NCBI GenBank assembly: GCA_019550975.1
Contig: SDWH01000007.1
Coordinates: 62,001 to 126,000 of the forward strand
Source of the DNA: Bacteroidales bacterium SW299
Lineage (GTDB): Bacteria; Bacteroidota; Bacteroidia; Bacteroidales; Bacteroidaceae
Direction: 5' to 3'
Length of the DNA stretch: 64,000 nt
Part shown: positions 1-10,042 of the stretch, piece after piece
Layout of the letters: each line of letters starts with the position of its first letter
How positions within the stretch are numbered: the first letter of the stretch is position 1
Notes under the pieces: model-generated
Seen by the model: the letters and a program-made list of their open reading frames with translations, nothing else
Told to the model about the DNA's origin: nothing
The model's database searches: none
Translations under genes and position numbers: made by a program

Positions 1-1910
<1,910 letters not shown>

Positions 1911-2049
1911 TTATTTTTTTCTTATAAAGACAGTAATGTCATTCAAAATACGTAGGGATTAAAAAGAAAATAATTAAATTTGTCGCTACTTTTTATAGAT
2001 TTGTTTTAATAATATAAAGGCATAAGTTAAACGCCAATAAAGAGATATA

Positions 2050-2613
2050 ATGTCTGACAAAACAAATGATATATCTGAGCTTCTGCGGCAAGTCAGTGAG
2101 GGAAGCGAATTGAGTTTTGAAATATTGTATAAGCGGTATTTCAAAAAAAGTTTTGCGATAGCTTTGTATTATGTTCAGTCAGAGTCTTATGCGGAGGATG
2201 TCTTGTCGGAAGTGTTTCTTGGTCTATGGAGTAAGAGGGCTTCCTTGTGGAAGGTCAAGGATTGGGAGTCGTATCTTTTTGTTACAGTGAAGCACCATGC
2301 ACTTAATTTTTTGGAGAAAAATAAGTCAAGTTTTTTAACTTATACCGCAGACTTTTCGATAGAACTTCCTGATGAAATTTCTCAGACTCCCGAAGAACTA
2401 TTGCTTAGGTCGGAAGTTGAAGAAGCTATGCGTCAGGCTGTTGATTCATTGCCGATGAAGACAAAAATAGTTTATTATATGGCGAAAGAAGAACATATGA
2501 GTTATAAGGCAATAAGTGAAGCTTTGAATATATCCGAACGGACGGTAAACTCTCATCTTACGGCTGCTGTGCGTAAACTGACGCAGAGTTTGCGGCTTTT
2601 CTTTAAAAAATGA
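2050..2613 (+). CDS. ECF-type RNA polymerase sigma-70 factor
   Basis: 187-residue extracytoplasmic-function sigma factor of the Bacteroidota FecI-like group. Region 2 lies at about residues 20-90 (SYAEDVLSEVFLGLW) and region 4 near the C-terminus, with a helix-turn-helix at MSYKAISEALNISERTVNSH that would read the -35 element. In Bacteroides such factors normally precede a FecR-type anti-sigma gene and a SusC/SusD pair. Here the next gene is convergent, 4 bp away and unrelated, so no anti-sigma is adjacent. It diverges from the GH2 gene across about 150 bp, which makes that gene the simplest candidate target. The family call is firm; the target is inferred. Confidence 0.92.
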   Translation: MSDKTNDISELLRQVSEGSELSFEILYKRYFKKSFAIALYYVQSESYAEDVLSEVFLGLWSKRASLWKVKDWESYLFVTVKHHALNFLEKNKSSFLTYTADFSIELPDEISQTPEELLLRSEVEEAMRQAVDSLPMKTKIVYYMAKEEHMSYKAISEALNISERTVNSHLTAAVRKLTQSLRLFFKK

Positions 2614-2617
2614 TTTG

Positions 2618-3229
2618 TTATTCAAACACCTTGAACGCATATCCCTGTTCAATCAGCCATTCGATAGAGCGTGGAAGAGCATATTTCATGTTCTTCTCTG
2701 ATTTCAGCGAATCATGGAAGGTGATGATGGAGCCGTTGCGCACATAACGTTTGACGTTCTCAAACACTTGCTGGCCGTTGAGCCGTTTGCTGTAGTCGCG
2801 TGTTACCAGATCCCACATGACTATTTGATATTTTTTCTTCAATACATAGTATTGCGCCCATCGCATGTGACCGTGCGGAGGGCGGAACAGATTCGTGTGC
2901 AGGTATTCGTTTGCCTTGTCCGTGTTGTGCAGGTAGTTCCGGCTTAAGTATTCGAATCCTCTGATGTGGTTGAATGTATGGTTGCCTATGCGGTGGCCTC
3001 GTTCGACAACCATCTTGAACTCCTCCGGATGTTTGCGCACATTATCTCCCACCATGAAAAAAGTAGCCTTTATCTGATACTTGTCAAGCAAGCCAAGAAC
3101 CCATGGTGTTATTTCCGGTATTGGTCCGTCGTCAAAAGTCAGGTAGACAGCTTTTTCTTTCTTGTCCATGCGCCAAAGAGCACGGGGATAAAGCAGACGC
3201 AGTATTTTCGGCGGTTGTTCGATCAGCAT
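2618..3229 (-). CDS. Polysaccharide deacetylase (NodB/CE4 family)
   Basis: About 203-residue metal-dependent deacetylase acting on N- or O-acetyl groups of a polysaccharide such as peptidoglycan. The NodB motifs are present in order: TFDDGP (catalytic base and metal Asp), HTFNH (metal-binding His pair), RPPHG, a WDLVTRDY segment and ITFHDS near the end. I chose the ATG at 3229 (MLIEQPPKIL). The reading frame runs on to 3313, but that part crosses a long hairpin at 3270-3333 and has no family similarity. No signal peptide is evident, so its location is uncertain. It is convergent with the sigma factor gene and downstream of the DUF2723 gene. Confidence 0.9.
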   Translation of the reverse strand: MLIEQPPKILRLLYPRALWRMDKKEKAVYLTFDDGPIPEITPWVLGLLDKYQIKATFFMVGDNVRKHPEEFKMVVERGHRIGNHTFNHIRGFEYLSRNYLHNTDKANEYLHTNLFRPPHGHMRWAQYYVLKKKYQIVMWDLVTRDYSKRLNGQQVFENVKRYVRNGSIITFHDSLKSEKNMKYALPRSIEWLIEQGYAFKVFE

Positions 3230-3269
3230 GTTTTTCTGTTTGTTGAAAGGTATATTCGTGCACAAAGTG

Positions 3270-3333
3270 ACGAAGACACAAAACCCTCTGTGTTTGGATT
3301 CCAAGGAATCCATCTGTGGCTTTGTGTCTTCGT
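3270..3333. repeat. Long imperfect hairpin between two minus-strand genes
   Basis: A 13-bp perfect inverted repeat (ACGAAGACACAAA at 3270-3282, TTTGTGTCTTCGT at 3321-3333) encloses a second 7-bp arm pair (GGATTCC and GGAATCC) around a 2-nt centre. It sits just after the DUF2723 stop codon and before the deacetylase start, so it could fold in mRNA and end or attenuate transcription. It may also be a copy of a dispersed intergenic element. No T-run follows it directly. Confidence 0.6.
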
Positions 3334-3355
3334 TCTTTAAAATCTACATATCTTT

Positions 3356-6300
3356 TTATTGAGCGCTTCCCACACGGCTTTCCAGTTGTTTGTATAGCTG
3401 TTCAAATGTTTGTCGGTAGTGCTTGCCGCGCGTTGAAGTTTCGTTTGTTCCCGGCTCCTGTATTTTGTTCATGCTCTTGCAAACATCATCCAGAATATAG
3501 AAATAGCGCATACAGCTTTCATACGAGTTTGCAAAGCGAGCATCGTCCAGACTCAGATACCATGAAGCATATTCTGTGGCATCCTTAGCTAATGCTTCCA
3601 AAATGGCTTCAGCTTTGTCGTAAGCACCGAGAGTGATGTAGTCATCAGCCATTTCCTTTGAACTGCTGTAGATGTAGTCATGGCGTACCGTTGTGCTCGG
3701 AATGACCTTTTCGCAGTAGTCCAGTACTTCGCGGGCTTTGTCTTTCTTGCCTTCTTTGATAAGCTGGCTTGCCAGTTGCACGAACATGCGGCGGTGAGTA
3801 TCGCACATTCTCAGTACGGTTTCATCGAGATAGATGTCCGGGTTGTCTATTCCGCCGAACTTGAATTTGTGCATCAGGTTGTCATACATCTTGTCCGAAT
3901 CGATGCGCGCTCCCAACTGTTCGTGTGTGAACGGGGTGATGCGATAAGCCAGTCCTTCCTGCAGGAAGTTGTTTGTCAGGTTGAGCTGGTTTTCCGATCC
4001 TACCGTGATGGCCATATAGAGCGGGCGTTCCCAATTGGTGTTCGCCAGCATCTCCAGCATCATCAGTTCGCTCTTGTAGAGCAGGTGCTTTCCTTTGAGC
4101 GAGATGCTCATGTAGTCTGGAATAGAATCCGGAACCATCATGCCCGAACGTTTGATAGCCTCCTTGTCCAGCTTGATGACGATGCTGTCTGTCGGAATCA
4201 TCTGCAGGTCAGCTTTCGGCGAGCGTACCCAATGTTCGAGAATGTTCTTCAGCTCGTAGGGATTCTCTCCGAACTCTTTCTTGGCCTCTTCCGGGTTCTG
4301 CTTGTAGAAATCATCGATTGTTTTCATCACTTCCGGGCGTACATATACAGCCTCGTTGTGTCCTGAAACGTAGTCGATGCGCTCCCAATTGATAGGTACA
4401 GAAGGCGAGTCGTATGCCGGTCGGCGCATCTGGTCGATATACCAGTCGGTTTGCAGGTAGCTCAGGTTGCATACACGTACATCTGTGCGGAATCCTTCCG
4501 TTTCCTGATTATACCACAGCGGGAATGTGTCGTTGTCGCCGTTGGTGAAGATAATCGGATTGCCTTCGTCCTGAACGCTGCTGAGGTAGTTCTGTCCGAA
4601 GTCGCGGCAAGTGTATCGCCCGCTTCGGTCGTGATCGTCCCATGTCTGGCTGACCATCTGGATGGGAACCAATATACACACTACCGATGCAATGACAGCG
4701 GCTGTGCTTTCCTTTATCTTCTTTTTGTTCAGCCATTCGGTGATGGCCGCTACTCCCAGGCCAATCCAGATGGTAAACGCATAGAATGAAGCGGCGTAAG
4801 CATAGTCACGTTCACGCGGCTGTTGCGGTGTCTGGTTCAGGTACAGAACAATGGCAAGGCCTGTCATGAAAAAGAGGAAGAATACGATCCAGAACTGCTG
4901 GATGCCTTTCTCTCCTTTATATGCCTGCCAGAACAGTCCGATGATGCCGAGAATGAGCGGCAGACAGTAGAATACGTTGTGTCCCTTGTTGTTCTTCAGG
5001 TCACTCGGCAACAGGGTCTGGTCGCCTACCAGGGCATTGTCAATGAACGGAATTCCCGTGATCCAATTTCCGTGCTCGATTTCTCCCTGCCCTTGGATAT
5101 CGTTCTGGCGTCCTGCGAAGTTCCACATGAAGTAGCGCCAGTACATGTAGTTGAGCTGATAGATGAAGAAGAACTTGATGTTGTCCCATTGCGTGGGAAC
5201 TTTTACCATAACGGTTTCGCCACACTGGTCGTAGGGAACTTGCCGCCCTTCTACCCCTCCCAGCCAGCTTTCGTAAGCTGCGGCATGCGCATCACTGTAC
5301 ATGCGCGGGAATATCATGTTCTGTGCGTATTTGTACTCAGTTTTGTGCCGTACGATTTCGTAACTGTCTTTTTCGTCCGGACTTTCTTTCTCCTTGCGCT
5401 GATAAACAGGCGCTCCTTCTTCCACGTCGTAAACGCAGCCGTTGTCAACCACTTTCAAGGCGGGTTTTGAAGCGTATGTCTGTCCGTAGAACAGCGGGCG
5501 TGTGCCGTATTGTTCGCGTCCCAGATATTCTCCCAGCGTAAAGATGTCTTCCGGAGAGTTCTGGTCCATCGGGGTGTTTGCTGATGAACGGATCACAATA
5601 ACCGCATACGAAGAGTAGCCTACCACAATCATCATCATGGCCAGCAGGGTGGTATTCAGTGTGCGTGCGCTTACGCGGTATTTCTCTCCGAGGTTAGCGA
5701 AGAGATAGATTGCAAGAACGGCAAGCACGATGATGCCAATCAGCACGCTGCTCCATCCGTGTCCGTAGAAGGGGATACCCAGCAGTCCCACAGTGGTCAG
5801 AAATGAGATGTTCATGCGTTTGCGGCTCTTCACTGTGTAGCTTTCGTATACGCCCCAGATGATGCTTGCCGCCAGAATTATCATATAGACGATTACGCCT
5901 GTATTGAACGGGCAGCCGAAATCGTTGACAAACAGCAGTTCGAACCAGCCGCCGATTTTCACGATACCCGGCACGATTCCATACAATACAACAGCTACCA
6001 GCACCATCGATCCTATCAGCGCCAGCAGACTGCCTTTCAGGTTGGCGTGAGGATTCTTCTTGTAATAGTATACCAAGGTGATGGCAGGGATGCACAACAG
6101 GTTCAGCAGGTGTACGCCCACCGACAATCCGGTCAGGTAAGCGATAAGAATCAGCCAGCGGTCGCTGTGGGGTTCGTCTGCCCGGTTCTCCCATTTCAGG
6201 ATGAGCCAAAAGACAAGTGCTGTGAACAGGCTTGAATAGGCATAAACCTCACCTTCTACGGCACTGAACCAGAATGTGTCGCTCCATGTATAGGCTAAGG

Positions 6301-6682
6301 CTCCCACTACGCCTGATGCCATGATGGCGATCAGTTTCCCGGAAGTAAGATCTTCATCTTTCGGACATACCAGTTTTTTTGCAAGGCATGTGATGCTCCA
6401 GAACAGAAACAGGATGCAGGCTGCGCTCATCAGTGCGCTCATGATGTTCACCATCTTTGCCACTTGCGAGGGGTCGCTTGCAAACTGGCTGAAAAGATTG
6501 GCCGTAAGCATGAAGAACGGTGCGCCGGGAGGATGTCCGACTTCCAGTTTGTAACCTGTAGTGATGAATTCAGGGCAATCCCAGAAACTTGCGGTAGGTT
6601 CGATGGTCATGCAGTAAGTAAACGCTGCAACGGCAAACACAAGCCAGCCCACCGCGTTGTTAATCTTGTCGTAGTGTTTCAT
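3356..6682 (-). CDS. DUF2723 / GT117-type integral membrane glycosyltransferase
   Basis: 1,108-residue polytopic membrane protein of the DUF2723 family, annotated in Bacteroidota as a GT-C-fold (GT117) or protein O-mannosyltransferase-like protein. The N-terminus has the family hallmark: a first transmembrane helix, then TASFWDCPEF with acidic residues in the first periplasmic loop, then GHPPGAPFF. About a dozen hydrophobic segments fill residues 10-700. A soluble tail follows, and its end (LIKEGKKDKAREVLDYCEK and after) looks like TPR helices. It has its own promoter-like element at 6718-6725. It probably transfers a sugar from a lipid carrier on the periplasmic side; the acceptor is not known from sequence. 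Confidence 0.88.
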   Translation of the reverse strand: MKHYDKINNAVGWLVFAVAAFTYCMTIEPTASFWDCPEFITTGYKLEVGHPPGAPFFMLTANLFSQFASDPSQVAKMVNIMSALMSAACILFLFWSITCLAKKLVCPKDEDLTSGKLIAIMASGVVGALAYTWSDTFWFSAVEGEVYAYSSLFTALVFWLILKWENRADEPHSDRWLILIAYLTGLSVGVHLLNLLCIPAITLVYYYKKNPHANLKGSLLALIGSMVLVAVVLYGIVPGIVKIGGWFELLFVNDFGCPFNTGVIVYMIILAASIIWGVYESYTVKSRKRMNISFLTTVGLLGIPFYGHGWSSVLIGIIVLAVLAIYLFANLGEKYRVSARTLNTTLLAMMMIVVGYSSYAVIVIRSSANTPMDQNSPEDIFTLGEYLGREQYGTRPLFYGQTYASKPALKVVDNGCVYDVEEGAPVYQRKEKESPDEKDSYEIVRHKTEYKYAQNMIFPRMYSDAHAAAYESWLGGVEGRQVPYDQCGETVMVKVPTQWDNIKFFFIYQLNYMYWRYFMWNFAGRQNDIQGQGEIEHGNWITGIPFIDNALVGDQTLLPSDLKNNKGHNVFYCLPLILGIIGLFWQAYKGEKGIQQFWIVFFLFFMTGLAIVLYLNQTPQQPRERDYAYAASFYAFTIWIGLGVAAITEWLNKKKIKESTAAVIASVVCILVPIQMVSQTWDDHDRSGRYTCRDFGQNYLSSVQDEGNPIIFTNGDNDTFPLWYNQETEGFRTDVRVCNLSYLQTDWYIDQMRRPAYDSPSVPINWERIDYVSGHNEAVYVRPEVMKTIDDFYKQNPEEAKKEFGENPYELKNILEHWVRSPKADLQMIPTDSIVIKLDKEAIKRSGMMVPDSIPDYMSISLKGKHLLYKSELMMLEMLANTNWERPLYMAITVGSENQLNLTNNFLQEGLAYRITPFTHEQLGARIDSDKMYDNLMHKFKFGGIDNPDIYLDETVLRMCDTHRRMFVQLASQLIKEGKKDKAREVLDYCEKVIPSTTVRHDYIYSSSKEMADDYITLGAYDKAEAILEALAKDATEYASWYLSLDDARFANSYESCMRYFYILDDVCKSMNKIQEPGTNETSTRGKHYRQTFEQLYKQLESRVGSAQ

Positions 6683-6717
6683 GAATTATTCAGTTTCTCT
6701 TTAGTATTCAATGGGGG

Positions 6718-6725
6718 CAAAGATA
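6718..6725 (-). promoter_or_regulatory. Bacteroidota -7 box TATCTTTG
   Basis: The minus strand reads TATCTTTG, an exact match to TAnnTTTG, 35 bp before the ATG of the DUF2723 gene. This indicates that the gene is transcribed separately from the upstream transporter genes. Confidence 0.6.
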
Positions 6726-6769
6726 GCAAACATTTGTCAATGAGCACACCGCATTTACTATGAATCTTC

Positions 6770-7477
6770 TCAAACACTCGTTAAATGTTCTTCCAGCCAC
6801 TCCTGTGAGACTTGGGTGTCGGGGTGGTAGTGGAGAGTTCCGTTCACGCAAGCGATGCTTTTGACATGATGCAGCACGGTGGCGATGTCGTGGCTTACGA
6901 GGATGATGGCGCATTCGCGGTTGATTTCCTCCAGCAGGGCGTAAAGTTTTTGGGCGAACTGTTTGTCGATATAGGTGTCGGGTTCGTCCAGTATGATGGC
7001 CTGCGGGTTGGATACTAAGGCGCGTCCCAGCAGTGCACGTTGCATCTGTCCTCCGCTCAACTGTCCGATGGCGCGTTTCTCCAGTCCTTGCAGCCCCATG
7101 CGGGCAATGGTTCGTTGCACCTGTGCGTGCTGTTCCGTTGTAAACGGGCGGAACAGTGACTTTTGTTTGTTGAGTCCCGACAGAACCACTTCGTAGACGG
7201 AAATGGGAAATTTCTTGTCGATGGTGTTGTATTGAGGCAGATAGCCTATGCTGATTTCGTTTGTCCTTTTCCCCTGCAGGCTGTATGCTATGTCGCCTGA
7301 TGCGGGTTTCAGCAGCCCCAGTATCATTTTGATCAGTGTCGTTTTTCCGCCTCCGTTAGGCCCGATGATTCCTAAAAAGTCATTCGGATAGATTTCGAGG
7401 TTCACATTCCGGAGTACGATTTTGCCTTCGTACCCGCCGGATATCCGGGAGAGTTTAATCAGTGGCTGTCGGTCCAT
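6770..7477 (-). CDS. Metal ABC transporter ATP-binding protein (ZnuC/TroB type)
   Basis: 235-residue cytoplasmic ATPase that would power uptake of zinc or manganese. Walker A is GPNGGGKTT near residue 40, the Q-loop region is IGYLPQYN, the signature is LSGGQMQR, Walker B is AIILDEPD and the switch His is in LVSHD. Its start overlaps the end of the substrate-binding protein gene by 23 bp, so the two are one operon and probably translationally coupled. No permease (ZnuB-like) gene is beside them: the next gene downstream is the unrelated DUF2723 protein after 87 bp. The metal is most likely Zn2+ or Mn2+, but sequence does not settle it. Confidence 0.92.
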   Translation of the reverse strand: MDRQPLIKLSRISGGYEGKIVLRNVNLEIYPNDFLGIIGPNGGGKTTLIKMILGLLKPASGDIAYSLQGKRTNEISIGYLPQYNTIDKKFPISVYEVVLSGLNKQKSLFRPFTTEQHAQVQRTIARMGLQGLEKRAIGQLSGGQMQRALLGRALVSNPQAIILDEPDTYIDKQFAQKLYALLEEINRECAIILVSHDIATVLHHVKSIACVNGTLHYHPDTQVSQEWLEEHLTSV

Positions 7478-8357
7478 TCTCGGAAGCGTTTGATGGGTTT
7501 CTGTTCAATGTTTCGGCAATGCGCAGCATTTCTTCATTCCAGCGGTAGCTGAGCGGGTTGATTTCCACCAGCCTCAGTCCGAGTTCTTTTGCGATCAGTT
7601 CTGCATTGCGCCGGTCGAATTCTTTTTGGATAAAAACGGTGCGTACCTGCTTTTCCTTGCAGGTTCGGATCAGTTGTTGCAGATAAGCCGGCGACGGTTC
7701 TTTTCCTTCGGTTTCGATACAGATTTGCGTGAGTCCGTAGTCCCGGGCAAAATAGGTCAATGACGGGTGGTAGATGAGGAACGCTGAGTCCGCTTCCTCC
7801 ATTTTTTCCGTGATTTTCCGTTCCGTGCCGCCAATGACTTCCATCAGGCTGTCCTTCCGGTTTTCGTAGTAAACCGTGTTGGTGGTGTCTATCTTGCAGA
7901 GTGCTCTGCATATGTTGGCGGCTATCAGCCGGGCATTCGCCGGGGAGTTCCAGATGTGTGGGTCGGCATGGGCAAGTTCGTGCTGATCTTTGTGAGCATA
8001 TTCGTTGATTGGCATTATGCCTTCCGACATGTCGTAGAAAAGCATATCGGGAGCATTGCTTTTCAGCTTTTCAATCCAGGCCCGCTCGAAACCGATTCTG
8101 CCTATGCAGAAGTAAGCCTTGCTTTTTGCGAGCTGTACCATCTGTTGTGGGGTCGGGTCGTATGTTTCCGGATTGCTTCCTTCGGGAACCATGCTTATTA
8201 CGCGGTATTTTTCTCCTGCGATAGCTTCTGTAAAGTAACGCAGCGGTTCAATGCTCACGGTGATGGTTGGGCCGTTTCCGTTTCCTTTGTTCGTTGTGCA
8301 GGCCGCAAGCGACCATATCATAAAAAGAAGCAGTGCCAGGCTTTTGTATTTTCTCAT
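7455..8357 (-). CDS. Metal ABC transporter substrate-binding lipoprotein (ZnuA/TroA type)
   Basis: 300-residue periplasmic metal-binding lipoprotein of the cluster A-I family. I start it at 8357 (MRKYKSLALLL), because a TAGCTTTG promoter box at 8385-8392 covers the only upstream Met. The signal peptide ends in a lipobox (SLAAC). The family features follow: ISVEPL-like SIEPLRYFTEAIAG, the segment PEGSNPETYDPTPQQM, a His-containing loop (EYAHKDQHELAHADPHIW) that likely binds metal, then the linker helix and C-lobe with YHPSLTYFARDYGL. It overlaps the ATPase gene. Upstream lies a four-copy palindrome array that could be its operator. Confidence 0.9.
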   Translation of the reverse strand: MRKYKSLALLLFMIWSLAACTTNKGNGNGPTITVSIEPLRYFTEAIAGEKYRVISMVPEGSNPETYDPTPQQMVQLAKSKAYFCIGRIGFERAWIEKLKSNAPDMLFYDMSEGIMPINEYAHKDQHELAHADPHIWNSPANARLIAANICRALCKIDTTNTVYYENRKDSLMEVIGGTERKITEKMEEADSAFLIYHPSLTYFARDYGLTQICIETEGKEPSPAYLQQLIRTCKEKQVRTVFIQKEFDRRNAELIAKELGLRLVEINPLSYRWNEEMLRIAETLNRNPSNASENGPTATD

Positions 8358-8384
8358 GCAAGTTCTTGTTTTATGTGATGTCTG

Positions 8385-8392
8385 CAAAGCTA
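8385..8392 (-). promoter_or_regulatory. Bacteroidota -7 box TAGCTTTG
   Basis: The minus strand reads TAGCTTTG, matching TAnnTTTG, 27 bp before the substrate-binding protein ATG at 8357. The box supports that start over a Met at 8387, which would lie upstream of the predicted transcript start. Confidence 0.6.
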
Positions 8393-8434
8393 CAAAAACT
8401 TTGCGAAAACAGGCGGATGACTTGACGTTTTCTT

Positions 8435-8516
8435 TATCTCCAGGCTGGAGATATAAATATTCAGGCTAAAGATACATATCTCCAGCTTGGATATCTCTGT
8501 CTTCAGACTGGAGATA
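8435..8516. repeat. Four-copy palindrome array with exact 21-bp period
   Basis: Four 19-bp palindromic units start at 8435, 8456, 8477 and 8498, exactly 21 bp apart. Unit 1, TATCTCCAGGCTGGAGATA, is a perfect 9+1+9 palindrome; units 2 to 4 are degraded versions (AATATTCAGGCTAAAGATA, TATCTCCAGCTTGGATATC, TGTCTTCAGACTGGAGATA). The array lies between the divergent metal transporter and MFS genes. A 21-bp step is two helical turns, which would place all four sites on one face of the DNA, as expected of a cooperative operator. A structural repeat with no protein partner is the alternative. Confidence 0.75.
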
Positions 8517-8634
8517 AGGATTGTTTTTTGTGCACATATCTTTTGCGCCCGTTTTTCCGGAAATTCTGGCGCGTTTCTGCATGTGTGTCATGAAGATTGT
8601 TCTTTTTGCCTTTTCTCCGCGGCTGAAAAAACTG

Positions 8635-8642
8635 TATATTTG
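8635..8642 (+). promoter_or_regulatory. Bacteroidota -7 box TATATTTG
   Basis: TATATTTG matches TAnnTTTG and lies 46 bp before the MFS gene start at 8689. No clear -33 TTTG is present at the usual 19-21 bp spacing. Confidence 0.55.
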
Positions 8643-8688
8643 CGGCCGGATTGATTTGGCAATCCATAGATAGAAGCAGGAGGTTGTA

Positions 8689-9912
8689 ATGGGATATAAG
8701 ATAACGGACAAACTGAAAGGAAGCCAGCATGTGGCGGAAGGAACTGCCTATGCGATTTTGTTTACAATAGGCCTTTGCCATCTGTTGAATGATATGATTC
8801 AGTCGGTTATTCCCGCCCTTTATCCCTTGCTGAAAGATAAGTTCGGATTCACTTTCGCCCAGATAGGTGTAATAACGCTGGTGTTTCAGATCACCTCGTC
8901 GGTGTTGCAGCCGTTTGTGGGGCAATATGCCGACCGCCATCCCCAGCCTTATTCTTTGTCTTTGGGAATGGGATTCACGCTTGTGGGACTCGTGTCGCTG
9001 GCCTTTGCTCCCAGTTTTCTGCTTATACTGCTGTCTGTCGCGCTGATAGGCTGCGGTACGGCTGTGTTCCATCCAGAAGCATCGCGTGTGGCGCAGATGG
9101 CGTCGGGCGGGAGAAAGAGTCTGGCGCAGTCAATATTTCAGGTTGGAGGCAACGGAGGAAGTGCTGTTGGTCCGTTGCTGACGGCTTTGATTGTTATACC
9201 CTACGGCCAGCACGCTGTGGGGTGGTTTGCTCTTGCGGCTTTGTTGGCTTCACTGCTGCTTGCCCGTGTGGGAAACTGGTACAGCATGATGCTGGCAGAG
9301 ATAAAGACCCGTTGCCTCAGGCAGAAGGCGATGTGCGCTTTGCCTAAAAGAACGGTACGCATGGCGCTATGGATTCTGGTATTGATGATATTTTCAAAGT
9401 ATTTCTTCAACGCCTGCATGACGAGTTATTTTACCTTTTATCTGATCGACAAGTTTGGCATCAGCGTGCAGCAGTCACAATATTGCCTGTTTGCCTATCT
9501 GGCCGCTTTTGCTATAGGCACGCTACTTGGCGGCTTTATCGGTGACCGCTATGGGCGCAAGTATGTCATCTTGTTCTCTATATTGGGCGCTGCTCCTTTT
9601 ACGTTGGCGCTGCCTTATCTTAATCTGGGGTGGACCATTGTGATGTCTGTCATGTCCGGACTCATCATCGCTTCCGCCTTTGCGGCTATTGTAGTATATG
9701 CAACCGATCTGATGCCTGATAAGGTGGGCATGATTGCAGGCATCTTTTTCGGCCTTATGTTCGGCTTAGGAGGTATCGGCTCCGCATTTTTCGGTTGGCT
9801 GGCTGATCTTACCAGCATTGAGTATATATTTCGGGTAAGTACATGGCTGCCTCTTTTCGGTGTCATTGCCGTGTTTTTGCCAGATGTCCGTTCGGGCAAG
9901 AAGGTTAGCTGA
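8689..9912 (+). CDS. MFS transporter, fosmidomycin-resistance (Fsr) family
   Basis: 407-residue inner-membrane exporter with about 12 hydrophobic segments. The early segment LCHLLNDMIQSVIPALYPLL and the cytoplasmic motif GQYADRHPQPYSL are typical of the Fsr branch of the major facilitator superfamily, as is GTAVFHPEASRVAQMASGG. The second-half loop GGFIGDRYGRKYVI repeats the MFS motif A. Family members export small drugs, including fosmidomycin in E. coli; the natural substrate here is not known. The gene is monocistronic: it is divergent from the metal transporter and convergent with the antiporter, with a strong hairpin after its stop. Confidence 0.9.
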   Translation: MGYKITDKLKGSQHVAEGTAYAILFTIGLCHLLNDMIQSVIPALYPLLKDKFGFTFAQIGVITLVFQITSSVLQPFVGQYADRHPQPYSLSLGMGFTLVGLVSLAFAPSFLLILLSVALIGCGTAVFHPEASRVAQMASGGRKSLAQSIFQVGGNGGSAVGPLLTALIVIPYGQHAVGWFALAALLASLLLARVGNWYSMMLAEIKTRCLRQKAMCALPKRTVRMALWILVLMIFSKYFFNACMTSYFTFYLIDKFGISVQQSQYCLFAYLAAFAIGTLLGGFIGDRYGRKYVILFSILGAAPFTLALPYLNLGWTIVMSVMSGLIIASAFAAIVVYATDLMPDKVGMIAGIFFGLMFGLGGIGSAFFGWLADLTSIEYIFRVSTWLPLFGVIAVFLPDVRSGKKVS

Positions 9913-9981
9913 CTGTATCCTCGTCGGGCCGGATCTTCTGTTGGTTTGCTTATGGAGGGGCGGTGGGAGAAAGTATTTCTG

Positions 9982-10029
9982 AAGGCGTGGATACATGGAC
10001 GTTCATATAAAGTCATGTATTCACGCCTT
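9982..10029. terminator. Bidirectional terminator-like hairpin
   Basis: Arms 9982-9997 and 10014-10029 pair at 15 of 16 positions (AAGGCGTGGATACATG against CATGTATTCACGCCTT) around a 16-nt loop. The hairpin lies between the convergent MFS and antiporter genes. A short T-run (CCTTTT) follows on the plus strand, so it fits a terminator serving both directions. Confidence 0.7.
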
Positions 10030-10042
10030 TTATACGGCATTG

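Noticed and set aside
3230-3313. Longer N-terminus for the polysaccharide deacetylase
   Set aside because: It would translate a long hairpin element and gives no signal peptide or family similarity.
8435-8516. CRISPR array
   Set aside because: Units are palindromes repeated every 21 bp with 2-bp gaps and no spacers, and no cas genes are in the window.
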